The notes below the pieces were generated by a model. The model searched no databases. It was given only the letters and a program-made list of their open reading frames with translations, and was not told the DNA's origin. A DNA stretch of 64,000 bases. Source: Manis javanica (Eukaryota > Chordata > Mammalia > Pholidota > Manidae). Positions 1 through 14,450 of the stretch are shown here, one piece after another. Position numbers and translations under genes: made by a program. The stretch spans positions 82,003,001-82,067,000 of the forward strand of contig NC_133167.1 of assembly GCF_040802235.1 (NCBI RefSeq). Reading direction: 5' to 3'. Within the stretch, counting starts at the first letter, position 1, and every line of letters begins with the position of its first letter.

Positions 1-540
1 CTTCAACTATGCAAGATGGATAAGTTCAGGACATCTAATGTAGAGCCTGGTGACTCTTATTATTGCTGTATTCATCCTTGAAATTTGCTGTGAGTGGGTT
101 TTTAAGTATTGTCACTTCACACACACAAAAGGCACGTATGTGAGGTGACTGAAATGTTATTTAACTTGATTGTGGCAATCATCTCACAGTGCTTTACATA
201 TACCAGAAGAGCAAGTTCTACACCTCAAATATACTTACATTTTTAGTCAGTTACACATCAAAACTGAAAGAAAATTGAGATAAAATTAAAGAGACACAGA
301 AATAGCATAGCAGATACATAGGGAAGAAGAAACTGATATATAGGACCTGGTAAGGACATTTAAAAGAACAACACTGATGATGATGATAATATTTGGAACA
401 ATAGCTAATCATTAGAGAGAGCCCTTAGTCCTTTTTTTTTTTTTTGCCTTCTCTGCTACTTTAAGTCTTATTCCTCACCCTTCCCAACTCCGAAGAACGA
501 ATTTTCAGTTTTCGGTTACTACCTCAAACCACAGATGTCT
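1..540. other. Unassigned AT-rich intergenic sequence
   Basis: No recognisable gene or repeat. There is a poly(T) run near 432-445. Nothing further can be supported. Confidence 0.5.
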
Positions 541-544
541 GTGT

Positions 545-650
545 GTCATCCAAGAAGCAGTGGTTGGGCGCCTACCTAGTGTCAGGCAGTAGGGATTGTG
601 ATCAATAAACTAGGGCTCTTCCTTCCATGAGATCAGTCTAATGGGGAAGA
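545..650 (-). repeat. MIR/L2-like old repeat fragment
   Basis: The text reads like a decayed copy of the mammalian-wide repeat segment that describes a 'cacctact..gtgccaggca' block followed by a 'gatcagtctaatgggga' block. It is strongly diverged. The assignment rests on remembered consensus pattern only. Confidence 0.4.
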
Positions 651-779
651 AAAACGTGCTCTAGAATGAGAAGCTAAGAAAATCAAATTCCAGTAGGTAG
701 GGGATTGGCCGTGCTTGCTCCAGTCGGGAGGTGGAAGGTGAGCGGGACACAGGGACCTGTGTTCAAGTGAGAATGTCAG

Positions 780-1167
780 CACCTAGCATTTACAGGGGCT
801 CTCCGCGCATGGATTGGACACAAGGCTGCCAATGCGCGCGAGCACGGCAGGAAAGGCTTAAATGGGGCCGTTCCCAAGCGGGACGAAAGATGAAGCCGAC
901 TCCGAAGGCAGGTGGACTCCTCACAGCGAAGGTGCGCCCATGTCACAAACTCTTGCCGCAGGCTCTCCTCCCTCTCCCTGTCCAGGAGGCGAGGCCATGG
1001 CTTGTCGCCCCTGTAGGGGCGCGAGGAGCGGCCGAAGCGAAGCGGGTGCCCCGTGGCGCGGAGGAAGGCTCTCGAGCACGAGCGGCTGGGCTGCTTTCCG
1101 AGGCGCGGCTGCGGCCGCCACGCTGACTGCTGAGGCCATTCCGGTCCCGGCCGGAGAGGTGCTCTAG
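780..1167. promoter_or_regulatory. CpG island, candidate promoter or regulatory element
   Basis: A sharply bounded GC-rich block in an AT-rich neighbourhood. I count roughly 37 CpG dinucleotides in about 380 bp, far denser than the rest of the window. An inverted CCAAT box (ATTGG) lies near 813-817, and a GC-rich core with repeated CGG/GCG steps spans about 1010-1150. Overlapping open frames of 70-131 codons run through it on both strands, as expected of stop-poor GC-rich DNA. None resembles a known protein, so I do not call a gene. It could be the promoter or first exon of a host or non-coding transcript, or an orphan CpG island. Direction is undetermined. Confidence 0.55.
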
Positions 1168-3735
1168 ATTTTGAAGATCACTATACCCACAGGGTAGCAA
1201 TTAAATCCAAATTAAAAGACGCAAAGTAGTTATTGAAGGAAGGAGTCCCTGTCGTCATCAATTCCAAACATTCCTCACTTTTCATAGGCACTTGGGTTCT
1301 CTGCTGGTCTGGCTTTCCTCCCCATTCCTTCAGTGACCAGGTTTAATTTATGGGAGCTCCAGCTTTGTCTTCAGAAAAATCCTTTTAGGAATAGTAGGGA
1401 TTTTGTGTGTGTGATTTTGTATGAACCTGAAAGCCGGTACTATGGGTCAAAGATATAACCAATAATAACAACAAATTGACACTACTAATACACAGTGCTT
1501 GAAAGTCTTTTTTTGTACTTATATGTTCTTCACAATAACCATTAAGATATTGTCATTATGTCCACTTAATAGAAGTGAAAATTGACACATAAGGTTAAGA
1601 ATTTACATGAGAATCACCCATTTTGTCCACACAAAATCACATCTTATGTGTTGTTCACAGAATCCCACTTGAGCGGTGGCATGGCCAGGAGTCAACCTTA
1701 GGAATCTGATTCCGGATTTTGCACTCTTTGCTCCAGGACTCTGGAATCCATGCTTTCCATCATTATCACTTCTCAAAATATCCCCTTTATCTAAAATACT
1801 TTTCAAGGTCTCTTTCCAAGTACTGCTTCTCATCTGCTCTCAAATAAATACTCTCTGCTCTCCCCAGTCCTAAAAAGCTGTTCATTTGAATCCACCACCT
1901 GTATGTGGGCTGCCCCCCATATTGCCCTCATTCCTTCAGTTTTCCCACTTGACCTGCTATGTCCAACCTTTCCTCCTCCCCAACCCCATCTCTTTCTCCC
2001 TCTTGACTCTCCCACCAATACCTAAGTAGCTGCCTCTGTGAAAGACGACCTGCGCTCTTCTACTCACTAAATTCAGAGGCTATGTCCTTGAGTTAACTGC
2101 GAGCAGTATCTGCCATTACGTCCTCCTGGTCACTCTTGATCCCTTTTCCCAGAGGTTATACCATCTCTCCTAGATTTTTCTTCTTCCTAATTTTAGTTTG
2201 TCTGTTTCCTTTTCCATTCCCTCACTCTAGGTATGTGGTGATATATGCTCTCTCCTCTGCGCTGTGCATTTCTCTCTGTAGTTTCACTTTCTCTGCATGG
2301 TCTCCTCACTAGATCTTCCCAAAATCTACATCTCCACAAGATGTAACTAAATCAGTTACAAAGCAGCCAAATCTGAATCTTCAGGTAAGGCCTGAACGTC
2401 ATGTATTATTAAAGCTACTCAGGTGTTTATAATGCCCTGGCAGGGTAGAATAACAGTGGCAAAGGTCTATGTATTGACATTTAAGTGAATTTTATTAAGA
2501 GAAAAGTAATTGCACAATTTATAGTGTAGCTACTGTTATAGTCAAGTACTAGTATTAACTATTCTACTAGTACTAACCTAGCTACTAGTAGAACATAGGT
2601 AGAACAAGTTTCTGTGGGAGGGGCAGCTCCTGCTTTCCATGGTCCTCCCCAGCTGTGAGCCACAGCATTTGTTATTTAAGTTGCAGCATTTCAGGAAATG
2701 AATTATCTCACCATCTGACGAACGGTGTCCCTCTTGTATATCATGTTATCAGAGACAGAGAAAATCATCTGTTTACTTGATTTCCATAGACAGACTCTCC
2801 GAATGTATGCTTTCCTAAAAATTAGGGGAGATGCCTATGGTTTGTAATGCCCAACAGGAACAATTACAAAGATAATGTTATGTAAAACATCTCATAAAAT
2901 ATCTTCAGCCCACCCTAGAATCATGTCTCACTGTTCTCTAAAGACTTTTCTTTTATTTCTTCTGGGAACCTCCTTCCTTTGGCTTCCTCCAAATACCATC
3001 CTTCCCATTTTATTTTCCTGGGCAGTTTAGCTCTGAAGCCTCTTCACAACTACAAGCCTGACTTTGCAAACCAAAGGATTCCACTATGCTCTGCCATCTA
3101 GCTTTCCATCTTTTAGTCAAACAAAAAAAAAAAACCCCAAAAAACCAGAAGGAAAAAAAATGAAATGGAAAGGCTTAGACATTTTCATATTCTCCCACCT
3201 GTGCCTACAGGAAATACACTTATATTGTCCATTGATATAAATCATGCGATGTGCTGTAGGATATAAAAGGAGTCACAATAAAATTTGGTTTAAAATAGCA
3301 ATTTTTCCTGAGAGATTTGCTTTTATGGATGGGTATAAAAAATGTTAATAACAATGTTTATCTCTAGGTAAAGAAGTATGGATTTGTATGCTGTATTACT
3401 TAGAAGATAAAGTTCACTTATCTACTAAATATTTTATTGTATGTTATATATAAATCACAAATTTATATAAAATATTTTATAAATATGCATTTTTATATAT
3501 ATCATATATGTAAATTATATTATATATACATTTTATAACCAGAAAAGGCATGAGTACAGAAAACATTCTAGTCTCTTCTGTCACCTGCCATTCAGCTGTT
3601 TCAAAATTATTACAAAATACTTCCAATAGACTGATCAGAATTCATAAATACTCCCTGACCTCTTATACCAACTTCCTTTCCCATTACTTCATGTAATCTC
3701 CTTTCATTTTTGACTTAGATCTCACCTTCATTTTC
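1168..3735. other. Unassigned intergenic sequence with AT-rich tract
   Basis: No gene or repeat family recognised. An A-rich run lies at 3122-3134. An alternating A/T segment spans about 3410-3540. Confidence 0.5.
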
Positions 3736-3739
3736 TTTC

Positions 3740-3830
3740 ATTCGTGCATCTATCCATTCACCCATTCAACAAAGATTTATTGGACCTCATTGCAAGAGAC
3801 ACCATGCTTGGTACTGTGTAGCCAGTCTAT
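3740..3830 (-). repeat. L2/MIR 3'-end fragment
   Basis: It contains the 'cattcaacaaagatttattg' block and a following 'gcttggtactgtg' block, typical of reverse-oriented L2/MIR 3' ends. The fragment is short and diverged. Confidence 0.45.
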
Positions 3831-3879
3831 AAAATCTTCATTTTCTCCTTTTTAAATTCTTTTCTTCTTAAAAAGAGTC

Positions 3880-3965
3880 TGTGTTCAAATTCCAGCTCCC
3901 CCTCTTTCTAGTGGTGGAATCTTGTACAAGTTACTTAACTTCTCTGTAAGATATTAATAATAATT
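3880..3965 (+). repeat. MIR SINE fragment
   Basis: The order 'ttcaaattccagctc', 'cttgtacaagttacttaac', 'tctctgtaa' follows the MIR core and the segment after it in sense orientation. Ancient and diverged. Confidence 0.5.
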
Positions 3966-4194
3966 TGAGCAAGAAAACTTCTTTAAAAATACGTATTTCA
4001 GCATAGAACTTTAAAAAGTATAGTCTATGGAGATATATTTTAAAAAGAAATATGTTAGGAGAGGAAAAAGAGTCTATGATGCAATATAAGCTTTAGCACA
4101 AACTCTGAGGATTGAGGAACAAGTGGGAGAGTTTCATCGAAGTTGTGTTGACTGGCAACATTCCCTAAAGTATAGACAAAACAGAAGTTGTGGT

Positions 4195-4312
4195 AACTAG
4201 GTAACTACACATTGTGGTGAGCGTTTAGTGATGTATATAATTATCAAATCACTATGTTGCACACCTGAAACCAATAAAATATTACATATTAACTCTGCTT
4301 CAATTTTTAGAA
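4195..4312 (+). mobile_element. Old L1 3'-end fragment
   Basis: The end 'cacattgtggtgagcgttta' followed by 'ctatgttgcacacctgaaac' and an A/T-rich tail is the 3' terminus of an L1 subfamily common in laurasiatherian mammals. It is 5' truncated to about 120 bp. Its tail differs from both other L1 3'-end types in this window. Confidence 0.6.
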
Positions 4313-4757
4313 GTCCTAAGGAAGGTTTTTTTGTGGAACATGGTAAGAAAAGCTTGTTTCAGCTCTGAAATAGATGCTAATAGATGCCTGGCAATCAGTC
4401 TTTAGAAAATTCCTATTACTGTGTTACCCAAAGATTTTTTGTTTTCTTCCCCCAGCCAATTTCAGGGTTCTCTTCCTTGAGAAAAATGTAAACAGAGGAT
4501 TGAAGGTGGATAATTATCTTTTCTAAAAACTCACATCCATCAAAAGAATCTTAAAAGCTAAAGATGGCGAATAGACATTTTCCCATGTGTAGGGTTTCCC
4601 AGCACTGTATTCAGACACCTCCAGCCTCGTGGTATGCCTGTTATCTAGGCTGGGAATTGAGATTTCTAGAACTCATTGTCCTCATCACAGAGAAACACAT
4701 GTGCCCTTCAATATCCAGAGGCTGAGGAGCTTTTCTAGTGTAAAATCTTATCACTAT

Positions 4758-6290
4758 TGTGCCGGAGTCCAGCTCTAGCTGAGGTGTGGGTCACGAAGGA
4801 AAGGACAGTGTTGGTGAGTAAGGAGATAAATGAGGAGACGAAACACCCAATTAAGGTTGTAGCATCTCCTGACATCAAGCAGCAGGGTCTTTATTTTTAT
4901 ATCTTTTTAAGGTTTCCATAATGTTAAAACATTTTTCTTTAATCGTAAATAATACAATCCTTTTTCTGTCAGTTTACATAATTCCAGCTTATTACCCTTA
5001 AGTAAGTATCATCATTTCTTCTAATAGTAGCCATTTAACATGTAATTTTTAACTTTCCCCTAGTCTTATTGTGATTACTAATTCATGTAAGCTACATGCT
5101 AAGTACTAAACAGAAAATGGCATGAGACAGTGTTTGGGCTAAGTGTGTGGGCTATGATTTTTACTTATAAGCATGTAAAATTATATAGAGTTTAAGATAT
5201 GTGTCTAAGGCTCTATAAAGTTTAAGCAGGTTATATAAATGCAAGCTGTATGTCTTTTGGTTGTTAAGTGTAATGCTATATTATTAATTAAATTCTATCT
5301 TACACATGTGGGTTAAAGCTTACCTCTAAAATCTAGGGATGGTCCTCTTATCACATAAGTTTTAACATTCCTCAACATTCCTATGAATACAATAAAAACG
5401 CCTTATTCTTTCATAATATTCATTACCCAATTTCAGATGTTTACACCTTTCCTCCTGCATCTACAGGCACTAGGGCCTTGCAGTCCTCTTTATCTTTTAT
5501 ATAATAACACTAAATCTGCTCTTACTACCTTACCATTAATATAATAATATTTTATAAATTTATTATAAACTTCTATATATGGGATAATTATAAATGTAAA
5601 TCTTCCTATGTTGCTCATAAATTCTTTCTATGAGGGGTATACCAAAGGTGTGTTCTAATATTATAAAGCAAAATAAGGGGGGCCCTGGGCAGTGGGGACT
5701 ATCTTTATTACTTTGCTGTTTCATATAAGTTTATTGGGGAAAATGGGTTTTTCTATGGCCCAGGTTCCCATAACTTCTTCTCTGGCAATATTCTAAAGAA
5801 ATCCTGGTTAGTCATGTTTCAGTTCTTACAAAGGGGAGGACAAACTGCATCTATCTACTTTTAAGAGAGGCCTGGGTTGTCCTGCCTCACTTATATGTGG
5901 CAGTATGCCTGGAACAGTTGGTCCCATAACATAGTTTTTGTTTCCAGAATTGCTGCTTTGATCAATATTTTGGGTTATGTTATTTACTAAAGATCAATAA
6001 ATCTTAAATACAAAAGATTTCCCATATATGAGCCCAACCACCAACATCATAACTGCAAAACTAGGTGCAGGAATTAGCAGGGGCCAGCTATGAGGTTTCC
6101 TGTGTCCAGGATTCCTCCTCGTGCCTGGACCTTGTCAAACAGCACGAGCAGCATGGCCCACGCCACCAGTGTGTTTCACAGATCATCTCACGGTCTGATG
6201 AAGGATAGTGGTTTTTTAATCCAATTAGAAAACTGCTCTTACATTGAAGGGAGTGCTTCAATAGAAATAAGCAAATAATACTTTTGTGCA
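4758..6290 (-). mobile_element. Decayed class II-like ERV LTR with internal remnant
   Basis: Read on the minus strand, the left end terminates '..ctggactccggcaca', a CA-ending LTR terminus. Upstream of it is an AATAAA followed by 'gaccctgctgcttgatgtc', an arrangement like R-U5 of ERVK/IAP-type LTRs. The right part (about 6000-6290) may be the end of an env region, because a short hydrophobic stretch can be read on the minus strand near 6000-6055. The frame is broken. The U3 boundary, primer site and right end are not identified. It could instead be only an LTR plus unrelated DNA. Confidence 0.45.
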
Positions 6291-6821
6291 AATTAGATAT
6301 AAAGTCAGCCCACTTTTCATACTTGCACTTTAGTAGTTCTGTGCAAATGATCCACAGTCACAGGATATTTTCGCTTGGCACTAACAGCCAGTAAAAACAA
6401 GAGGTGTTCCAGTAAATATTTGTTGACCTAATTTGCTCTCACCCCACAATGGAAGAAAGAACTGCTCTTAGAGTGTTTGATTTTTGCATCTAGCCTGTTT
6501 TCATATGAGGCCACTTGCTGCCATAGTGGCCACTATTGATCTACTGATCCTTGGTTCCTCACCCAATGGAACTTATCTCCACATGTAGATGGACCCAATC
6601 ACTTCTGATATGTTTCCACATGTACTATTACAGCTTTAAAATATTTTAATAAAATTTTAGCATTGGAAGTTTAATTTAAAAAAGACTTTTATTGTTTCTT
6701 GAACACACATTCAGTAAATAGAAGAGAGTAAGATAAAAAAGGGACAGGAGGAAAAAGCAGTGCATCTGAAAATCTAAGGCAACTTCCATCACTTTACCCA
6801 CCAAAACATCTACATATCGCT
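6291..6821. other. Unassigned intergenic sequence
   Basis: Nothing recognised. Confidence 0.5.
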
Positions 6822-9055
<2,234 letters not shown>

Positions 9056-9059
9056 TAGC

Positions 9060-9600
9060 TCAGAACTGCAGTAGCTTCTCATTTTCTTTAGGACAAATAA
9101 GAAGTTCGTTCCTAAGACTCACTAGGATTCTGCAGGTCGGGCTTTCTCTTTTTGGCTCTCTGCAGCGTTCTCAATCCTTTGCTTTCTAGGTTCAGTCATA
9201 TGCTTTCTTTTAGCGTTTTGATCTCACGGCCCTCTTACTGCAAGGCTATTATTGCACATGCATCTGTGGAGGCCTCTGGCATTCTCTACAGAACATTACC
9301 CCACCAACCCATTCTCCATCAGTCCTCTGTTTATTCTTTTTATTCCAACTGATAACTGTTTCTCTGGGAAGCAATGTGACATTGCCTCTGTGACATCCCA
9401 GTCTGGATCAGAGTCTTCTGTAATAAACTGTCAGAAAATGGCTGGTCTCCTTTACACTAATATCAAGTAAAATAAACTTATTCTTTTAGTTTTTTTGATA
9501 AATTCTATGTTCCCCAATAAATATGTAAGTTCCATGAATTTTCACTACATAAGAGGTGACTGACACAAAGTGGCACTAAATAAATAGTTGTTTAAGGAAC
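9060..9600 (+). repeat. L2-like LINE fragment
   Basis: It begins with a degenerate 'gcagtagcttctcattttct..ggacaaataag' block. It ends with 'aatatgtaagttccatgaat' and 'gcactaaataaatagttgtt', the pattern of L2 3' ends in sense orientation. The middle is very diverged. Confidence 0.5.
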
Positions 9601-9937
9601 ACAGAAATTAATCATTGGCGAGTATTGTAGCAAGGCAGATTTCCTTAAACTTACACTAGTCTGAATTAACCAGTGCTGGTGTTTCCTCCTGGTACAAAAT
9701 GCCTTCTGGCAGAAGCAAGACTTTCTTTTTTCCCCAGGAACTTTCCAGCAAGAAGAATAATGGAGTTAATGACTTCATGTCAGATAATTCATTGTTAGCA
9801 TGGACACAGATACAAGTTTCACAGAAAGAAACTACAAGATAAAAATCCCTCATGTTTTGTTCTTATTACATGCATAAAATCAATTTAAAAAGTTTACACT
9901 TTTTCTTCCCATAGAAGTTAATAACAGGATTTAGGGT

Positions 9938-10490
9938 AAAAGATGGCAGTGTACGAAGGCAAGGCAAAAACCTTCTCCCAAAATCACATAGAACATGAAA
10001 ATACAGCAAATACAACTAGCCCTGAAAACAACCTGAAGACTACTGACTTCCTACATCTGGGGAAGAAGACCCTACAGAAGAAGGTAAGGTGGCAAAGCCA
10101 TGATCTGCTGGTACCCAAGCCCTTCCCCCACTCTGGCCAATGGGCAGAAGGCAGAGGAAAGGAGAGGGTAGGGAGTGGAAGCCCAGGATCGCTGAATAGC
10201 TGGCCCTGGAGATCTGCTCTGGGAACATGAGCCCACATTGCATGATACCCTGGTGATTGGTGGGGCTGGAAACACTTGGGGAGGAACACTTGGGGAGGCT
10301 GAGATACCAGCCTCCTGTGCAGAACAGGCATGCTCTACTGGCCTTCCTGAGAAAGAAGGCAGAGTGGGCAGTTTGAAAGACTTCCAGGCAGTGAGAGGGG
10401 TGACAGAGGGGCAATGATTGCACAGTGCTCTCTGCTTAGGAAAAAGGTTAGGTGGACATAATCTCCCAGCCCACCCTCAGCCCAACAGGC
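9938..10490 (+). mobile_element. 5' UTR of an older L1, sense orientation
   Basis: It opens with 'aaagatggcagtg' (degraded from a 'gatggcgg' start) and includes 'gaaaatacagcaaatacaac'. It carries the 'caagcccttcccccactctgg' and 'gatctgctctggga' blocks and ends with 'gagtgggcagtttgaaag'. This is the layout of an L1 5' UTR distinct from that of the young L1 at 45-52.7 kb. It is followed by antisense ORF2 sequence and not by ORF1, so the element is rearranged. Confidence 0.6.
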
Positions 10491-10494
10491 TGAG

Positions 10495-11520
10495 GTTTTG
10501 GTAGTTTGCATCTTTCATAGAACTGGTCCATTTAATCTAAATTGTTAAATTTGGACTATAGTTGTTCATACTACTTATTTGTTTAATGGCCATGGAATCA
10601 ATAATGATTATCCCTTTTTCATTTATTGTATTCATAATTTGTGTTTTACTTTCTTTATTCCTGTCTTATTATGTTATTTTTGCTTGCTTTACTCCTTTTC
10701 CCTAGTTGCCTAAAGTGGAAGCTTCGGCTACTGGCTTTAGATTTCTTCTTTTCTAACAAAGACATTTAATGCTATAAATTTCCATGTAAACACTATTTTC
10801 ATTGCGTCCTCTAAATTTTGATGTAATATTTTCATTTTCCTTCAATAAAAAAATTTTTTAAATGTCTCTCAAGACCTTTTTTTTGAGCCAGTGCTATTTA
10901 GAAGTGTGTGGTTTAATTTCCAAATATTTGGGATTGTCCATGTTAGGCTGGAGGAAGGAAAAACAAGGACATGCAAACAGAACAGAGAGATGCCATAGGG
11001 GGAGAACAGACCAGACCCCAAGGTCCGTGCCTTATATGGAAAGGAGACATCTCTTCCTGAATTCCATCCTTCTGATGTGCCAGCTAAGACCCGAATGTCA
11101 GCCTCCTCCTTCTTGGAAGGAAAAAAGTTTCTAGTTGTCTATTATGTCACCTTTAGCCAATCATACCTCTCCTTGCCCCCTAGGATAGCTTGCCCACTCC
11201 TCCCCCTCCTAATCCCTTATAAGCCCCCACCTCCCTGACCAGGTGTGACTTCCCCGACCTGTAATACCCAGACCGCGGAACATCACCTGGGAGTTGCACT
11301 AAATAAATAGTTGTGGCCCTTTGTTGCCTCTCTTCGTCTGCTTATTTCGGCTAAAATTTATCTTACACTCCAGATGTGTTTCTGTTTGCTAATACATTAT
11401 ATACATTATATTACATTATTATATAATACATTATTATATACATTTTTTATAATACATTTTTATTATAAAAAACATTATTTCTAATAATGTTATTATAATA
11501 CATTTTTATTGTTCTTGCTT
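10495..11520 (-). mobile_element. Antisense L1 ORF2 fragment, split by an LTR
   Basis: The plus strand reads as the reverse complement of L1 ORF2 between endonuclease and reverse transcriptase domains. It is recognisably parallel to the young L1 at about 49.7-50.3 kb. The fragment is split at 10940/11368 by an LTR insertion. The part after the LTR carries AT-rich degenerate sequence. No intact reading frame. Confidence 0.6.
10941..11367 (+). mobile_element. Solo LTR, unassigned ERV family
   Basis: A 427-bp TG..CA element ('tgttaggctgg' to 'atcttaca') sits inside an antisense L1. Near the 3' end is AATAAA in 'actaaataaatagttg', followed by a T/G-rich 'tttgttgcctctcttcg', the usual R-U5 look. 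Flanks are 'gtcca' and 'ctcca', a 5-bp target duplication with one mismatch. A 'cttataagcccccacc' TATA-like stretch lies about 60 bp upstream of the polyadenylation signal. Confidence 0.75.
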
Positions 11521-11880
11521 TATCTATTGGGTGAATTAAGACCAAGAAACATACCATCTGCAAAAAATGACAATTTTACTTCTTCATTTTTTATTTGGAT
11601 GCCTTTTATTTCTTTATAAGAGTGGTGAGAGTAGGTACCCTTGTCTTTTTCTGATCTTAGAAGAAAAGTTCTTTTCTTTTTTTTAACATTGAGTATGATG
11701 TTAGCTGTGCGTTTGTTACATATGAACTTTATTATGCTGAGGTATGTTCTTTCTATACCCAATTTACTGAGGGTTTTTTTCTTTTATCAAGAAAGGATAT
11801 ATTTTGTCAAATGGTTTTTCTCTATTGATACGATTATATGATTTTCATTTTTCATTGCATGAATGTGGTATAGCACATTT
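11521..11880 (-). mobile_element. Antisense L1 ORF2 (reverse transcriptase region)
   Basis: On the minus strand it reads through the region just upstream of and including a degenerate FADD catalytic block ('ctttcatttttt..gcagatggt' near 11550). This region lies downstream of the preceding antisense block in L1 order, so the two are not collinear. Confidence 0.6.
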
Positions 11881-12640
11881 ATTCATTTGCAGATGACATG
11901 ATCTCATACACAGAAAATCCTAGACTTAAAAACCTGTTACAACCAATCAAAGAATTGAGTAAAGTTGAAGCATACAAAATCAAAATATAGAAATCAGTTG
12001 CATTTCTCTATACTAGTAAAATATATGAAAATGAAATAAAACTATCCCATTATAATAGCATCAAAAAGAACAAAATACCTAGGAATAAGTTTAACCAAAG
12101 AAAGAAATGAAAGATACGTACAAGGAAACTACAAGATTTTGATGAAAGAAGTGTTAAGAATCCGTAAGCAAATCTAAAGAGACTGTGTTCATGGATTGCA
12201 AGAATGAATATTTAAAAACGTTCATACTACCCAAAGCCATCTATATAGTCAATGCAATCCGTATTAAAATTCCAATGGCATTATTCACAGAAATGGAAAA
12301 ACAATCCTAAAATTCATATGGAACCGCAAAAGGCCTTGAATAGCCAAGCAATCCTGAGAAAAAAGAACAAAAACAGAGACATCACACTTCCTAATTTCAA
12401 ACTATAACAAAAAGAAGCTACAGTAAGTAAAACAGGATGGTACTGACATTTAGACACACAGACCAATGGAATGGGATAGAGAGCCCGTAAATAACCCCCC
12501 ACATATATATTTGACAAAGGAACCAAGAACACTCAAGTGAGGATAGCCTCTTCAACAAATGGTGATGGGAAAACTGATTAACCCATGAGGACAAATGAAA
12601 CTGGACCCTATCTTGACCACTCACTGACAGAAGTAAATAT
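11881..12640 (+). mobile_element. Sense L1 ORF2 fragment after the catalytic FADD motif
   Basis: It begins at 'catttgcagatgacatgatc', encoding F-A-D-D-M-I. It continues with recognisable C-terminal ORF2 codons (positions equivalent to about 48.9-48.2 kb in the young L1), with many stops and indels. Together with the preceding antisense block it forms an inverted L1, because both arms contain the FADD region. It is an old pseudogene. Confidence 0.65.
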
Positions 12641-14450
12641 CAGGTGGAAACACGTAGGAGAGAAGGATTTAGTGAGACTCGTTGGAAGTCCTCATATTTA
12701 GGTCAATTAATGTGCTCAGTATTTTATTACTGAAAACTGTAAAAGGGGAAGATTAGTTGTTTTCTAATTAGAGGGTTTTTGAGAAAAACTCCATATTTAT
12801 GAAGTTATCGGAAAACATGTTCATCCCCTTGTATTCAATAAATTGCTCACAGACTATGATTAGGGATTGAGGATCTTGTTAAAAACCAAATCACTTCTAG
12901 TATGGTGGGAACAGAGGTCTCTGGGTGGGAACAATTTCTGCACTCCCAGGTGGCGTTTCTATCTGTGGCAACACTGGCAGCAGGTATGTGTGAAGGATGG
13001 TGTTAAGACACAGCAGGTTAATATGCCAAAGAATGAGAAGTGTTGCCAGGTAATACATGTGTTTACACATTTCTAGGTAGTGATGTATGTTCCAGAAATC
13101 TGAGAATAAGTTAACCATCAAGACTAAACATGTGAAAAGAGCCTGATACACAGATTCAAATGCTTTTGAGGTATTGCTTATGGACCATGAATTTATTTTA
13201 AACCTAAATAGATTTTATCACTTGCTACTGAGCTGCCAAATGTCATAAACGGGTGACTTATGTTAATAAGATACATTATGCACACCTGTGAACATGTCTT
13301 TGAAAAATATGCTAACGCTTGTTAATTAACGTGAATTTGGGGGGAACTGAATTTCTAAGTCTGTGAGTAAAAGATAAAATCTGGATGATTAGCCTTCAGA
13401 GAAAAAGTAAGAATAAATTGGTAAGTATCTAAGAAAACCTATTTAGAAGAAAATAATCTGATTTAGGGAAGAGAATCTTAGTGATTTATTTTTTATAATG
13501 AATTCTTCCTTACATCTTTTTACTTGAAGAATGACCATTTTGTATCACCTAATTTCTTTATCAGCCAAAAAGGCAAATTGAAAGCTGTTTTTATTTTTAA
13601 CTGTTGGGGTTAATTCTCTTAGGAAAACAAACTTATTCTTATCAGATTAAATTTGTCACAGTTTGTCATAAACCTGTCATAAGAAATTGCTATTTCTGGA
13701 AGAAATTAGAATTACAAAATTTAAGCACAAGTAATTGAAGATTTGATTTCAGAGAATAAATGCACAGTTCATTTAATTAACCAATAATTCACTTAAATTT
13801 AACCATGATATATGAATAGTATCCTTCCGCAGAGGTTAATCAGATAACCCTGGTCATCTTGTTTTGGGGATTTGTAATTTGTTGCAATTGGATTTTATCT
13901 GCTGACAATAGTTTATTATATTCATGACTGTTTAATTTGAGAGAAAATATAAGATAACAAGTTTGATACAAAGGATCTATGAAATACAGTAATTTTTTTG
14001 TTAGTGCTTTATTTTAAAAGTTTTATTAAATACCAACAAGATCGGAAATGAAATTATCTCAAAGTAATTTGCCTTTGTATCATTTAATAACTGATTAAAT
14101 TTTCATTAACTCAGTGAAGGAGAAACAGGCCATCTGCTCTTGTAAATATAAATAAATAACTTGGCAGTTTCTCAAGGAAAAAGAAAGTCTTGTCTTTTAA
14201 TCTGTGATCCTATATTCTGTTTCTGTGAAATGGATAAAAAACCAGGGAACATCATGAAGATGGGGACACAGGATGTTCCTGAATTTCCCTCCTCCCACAG
14301 ATGCACCAAATACAGAGCTACACACACAACAGTTTCTTCTGGGAGAAATCCAGAAATTACAAGAGTGACTCCTACACATCGGGCAACCAAGAAAATACCC
14401 ACATCAAACCTGGTAGGGAAGGCTGAGACACATGCTCACCATCACCCACC
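12641..14450. other. Unassigned intergenic sequence
   Basis: No repeat family or gene recognised. Short open frames (for example 14161-14511) show no domain. Confidence 0.45.

Noticed and set aside
731..1167. Overlapping frames of 72-131 codons on both strands
   Set aside because: Stop-poor GC-rich CpG-island sequence. No domain and competing frames on both strands.
10040..10423. 127-codon minus-strand frame
   Set aside because: Antisense to an old L1 5' UTR. No domain.
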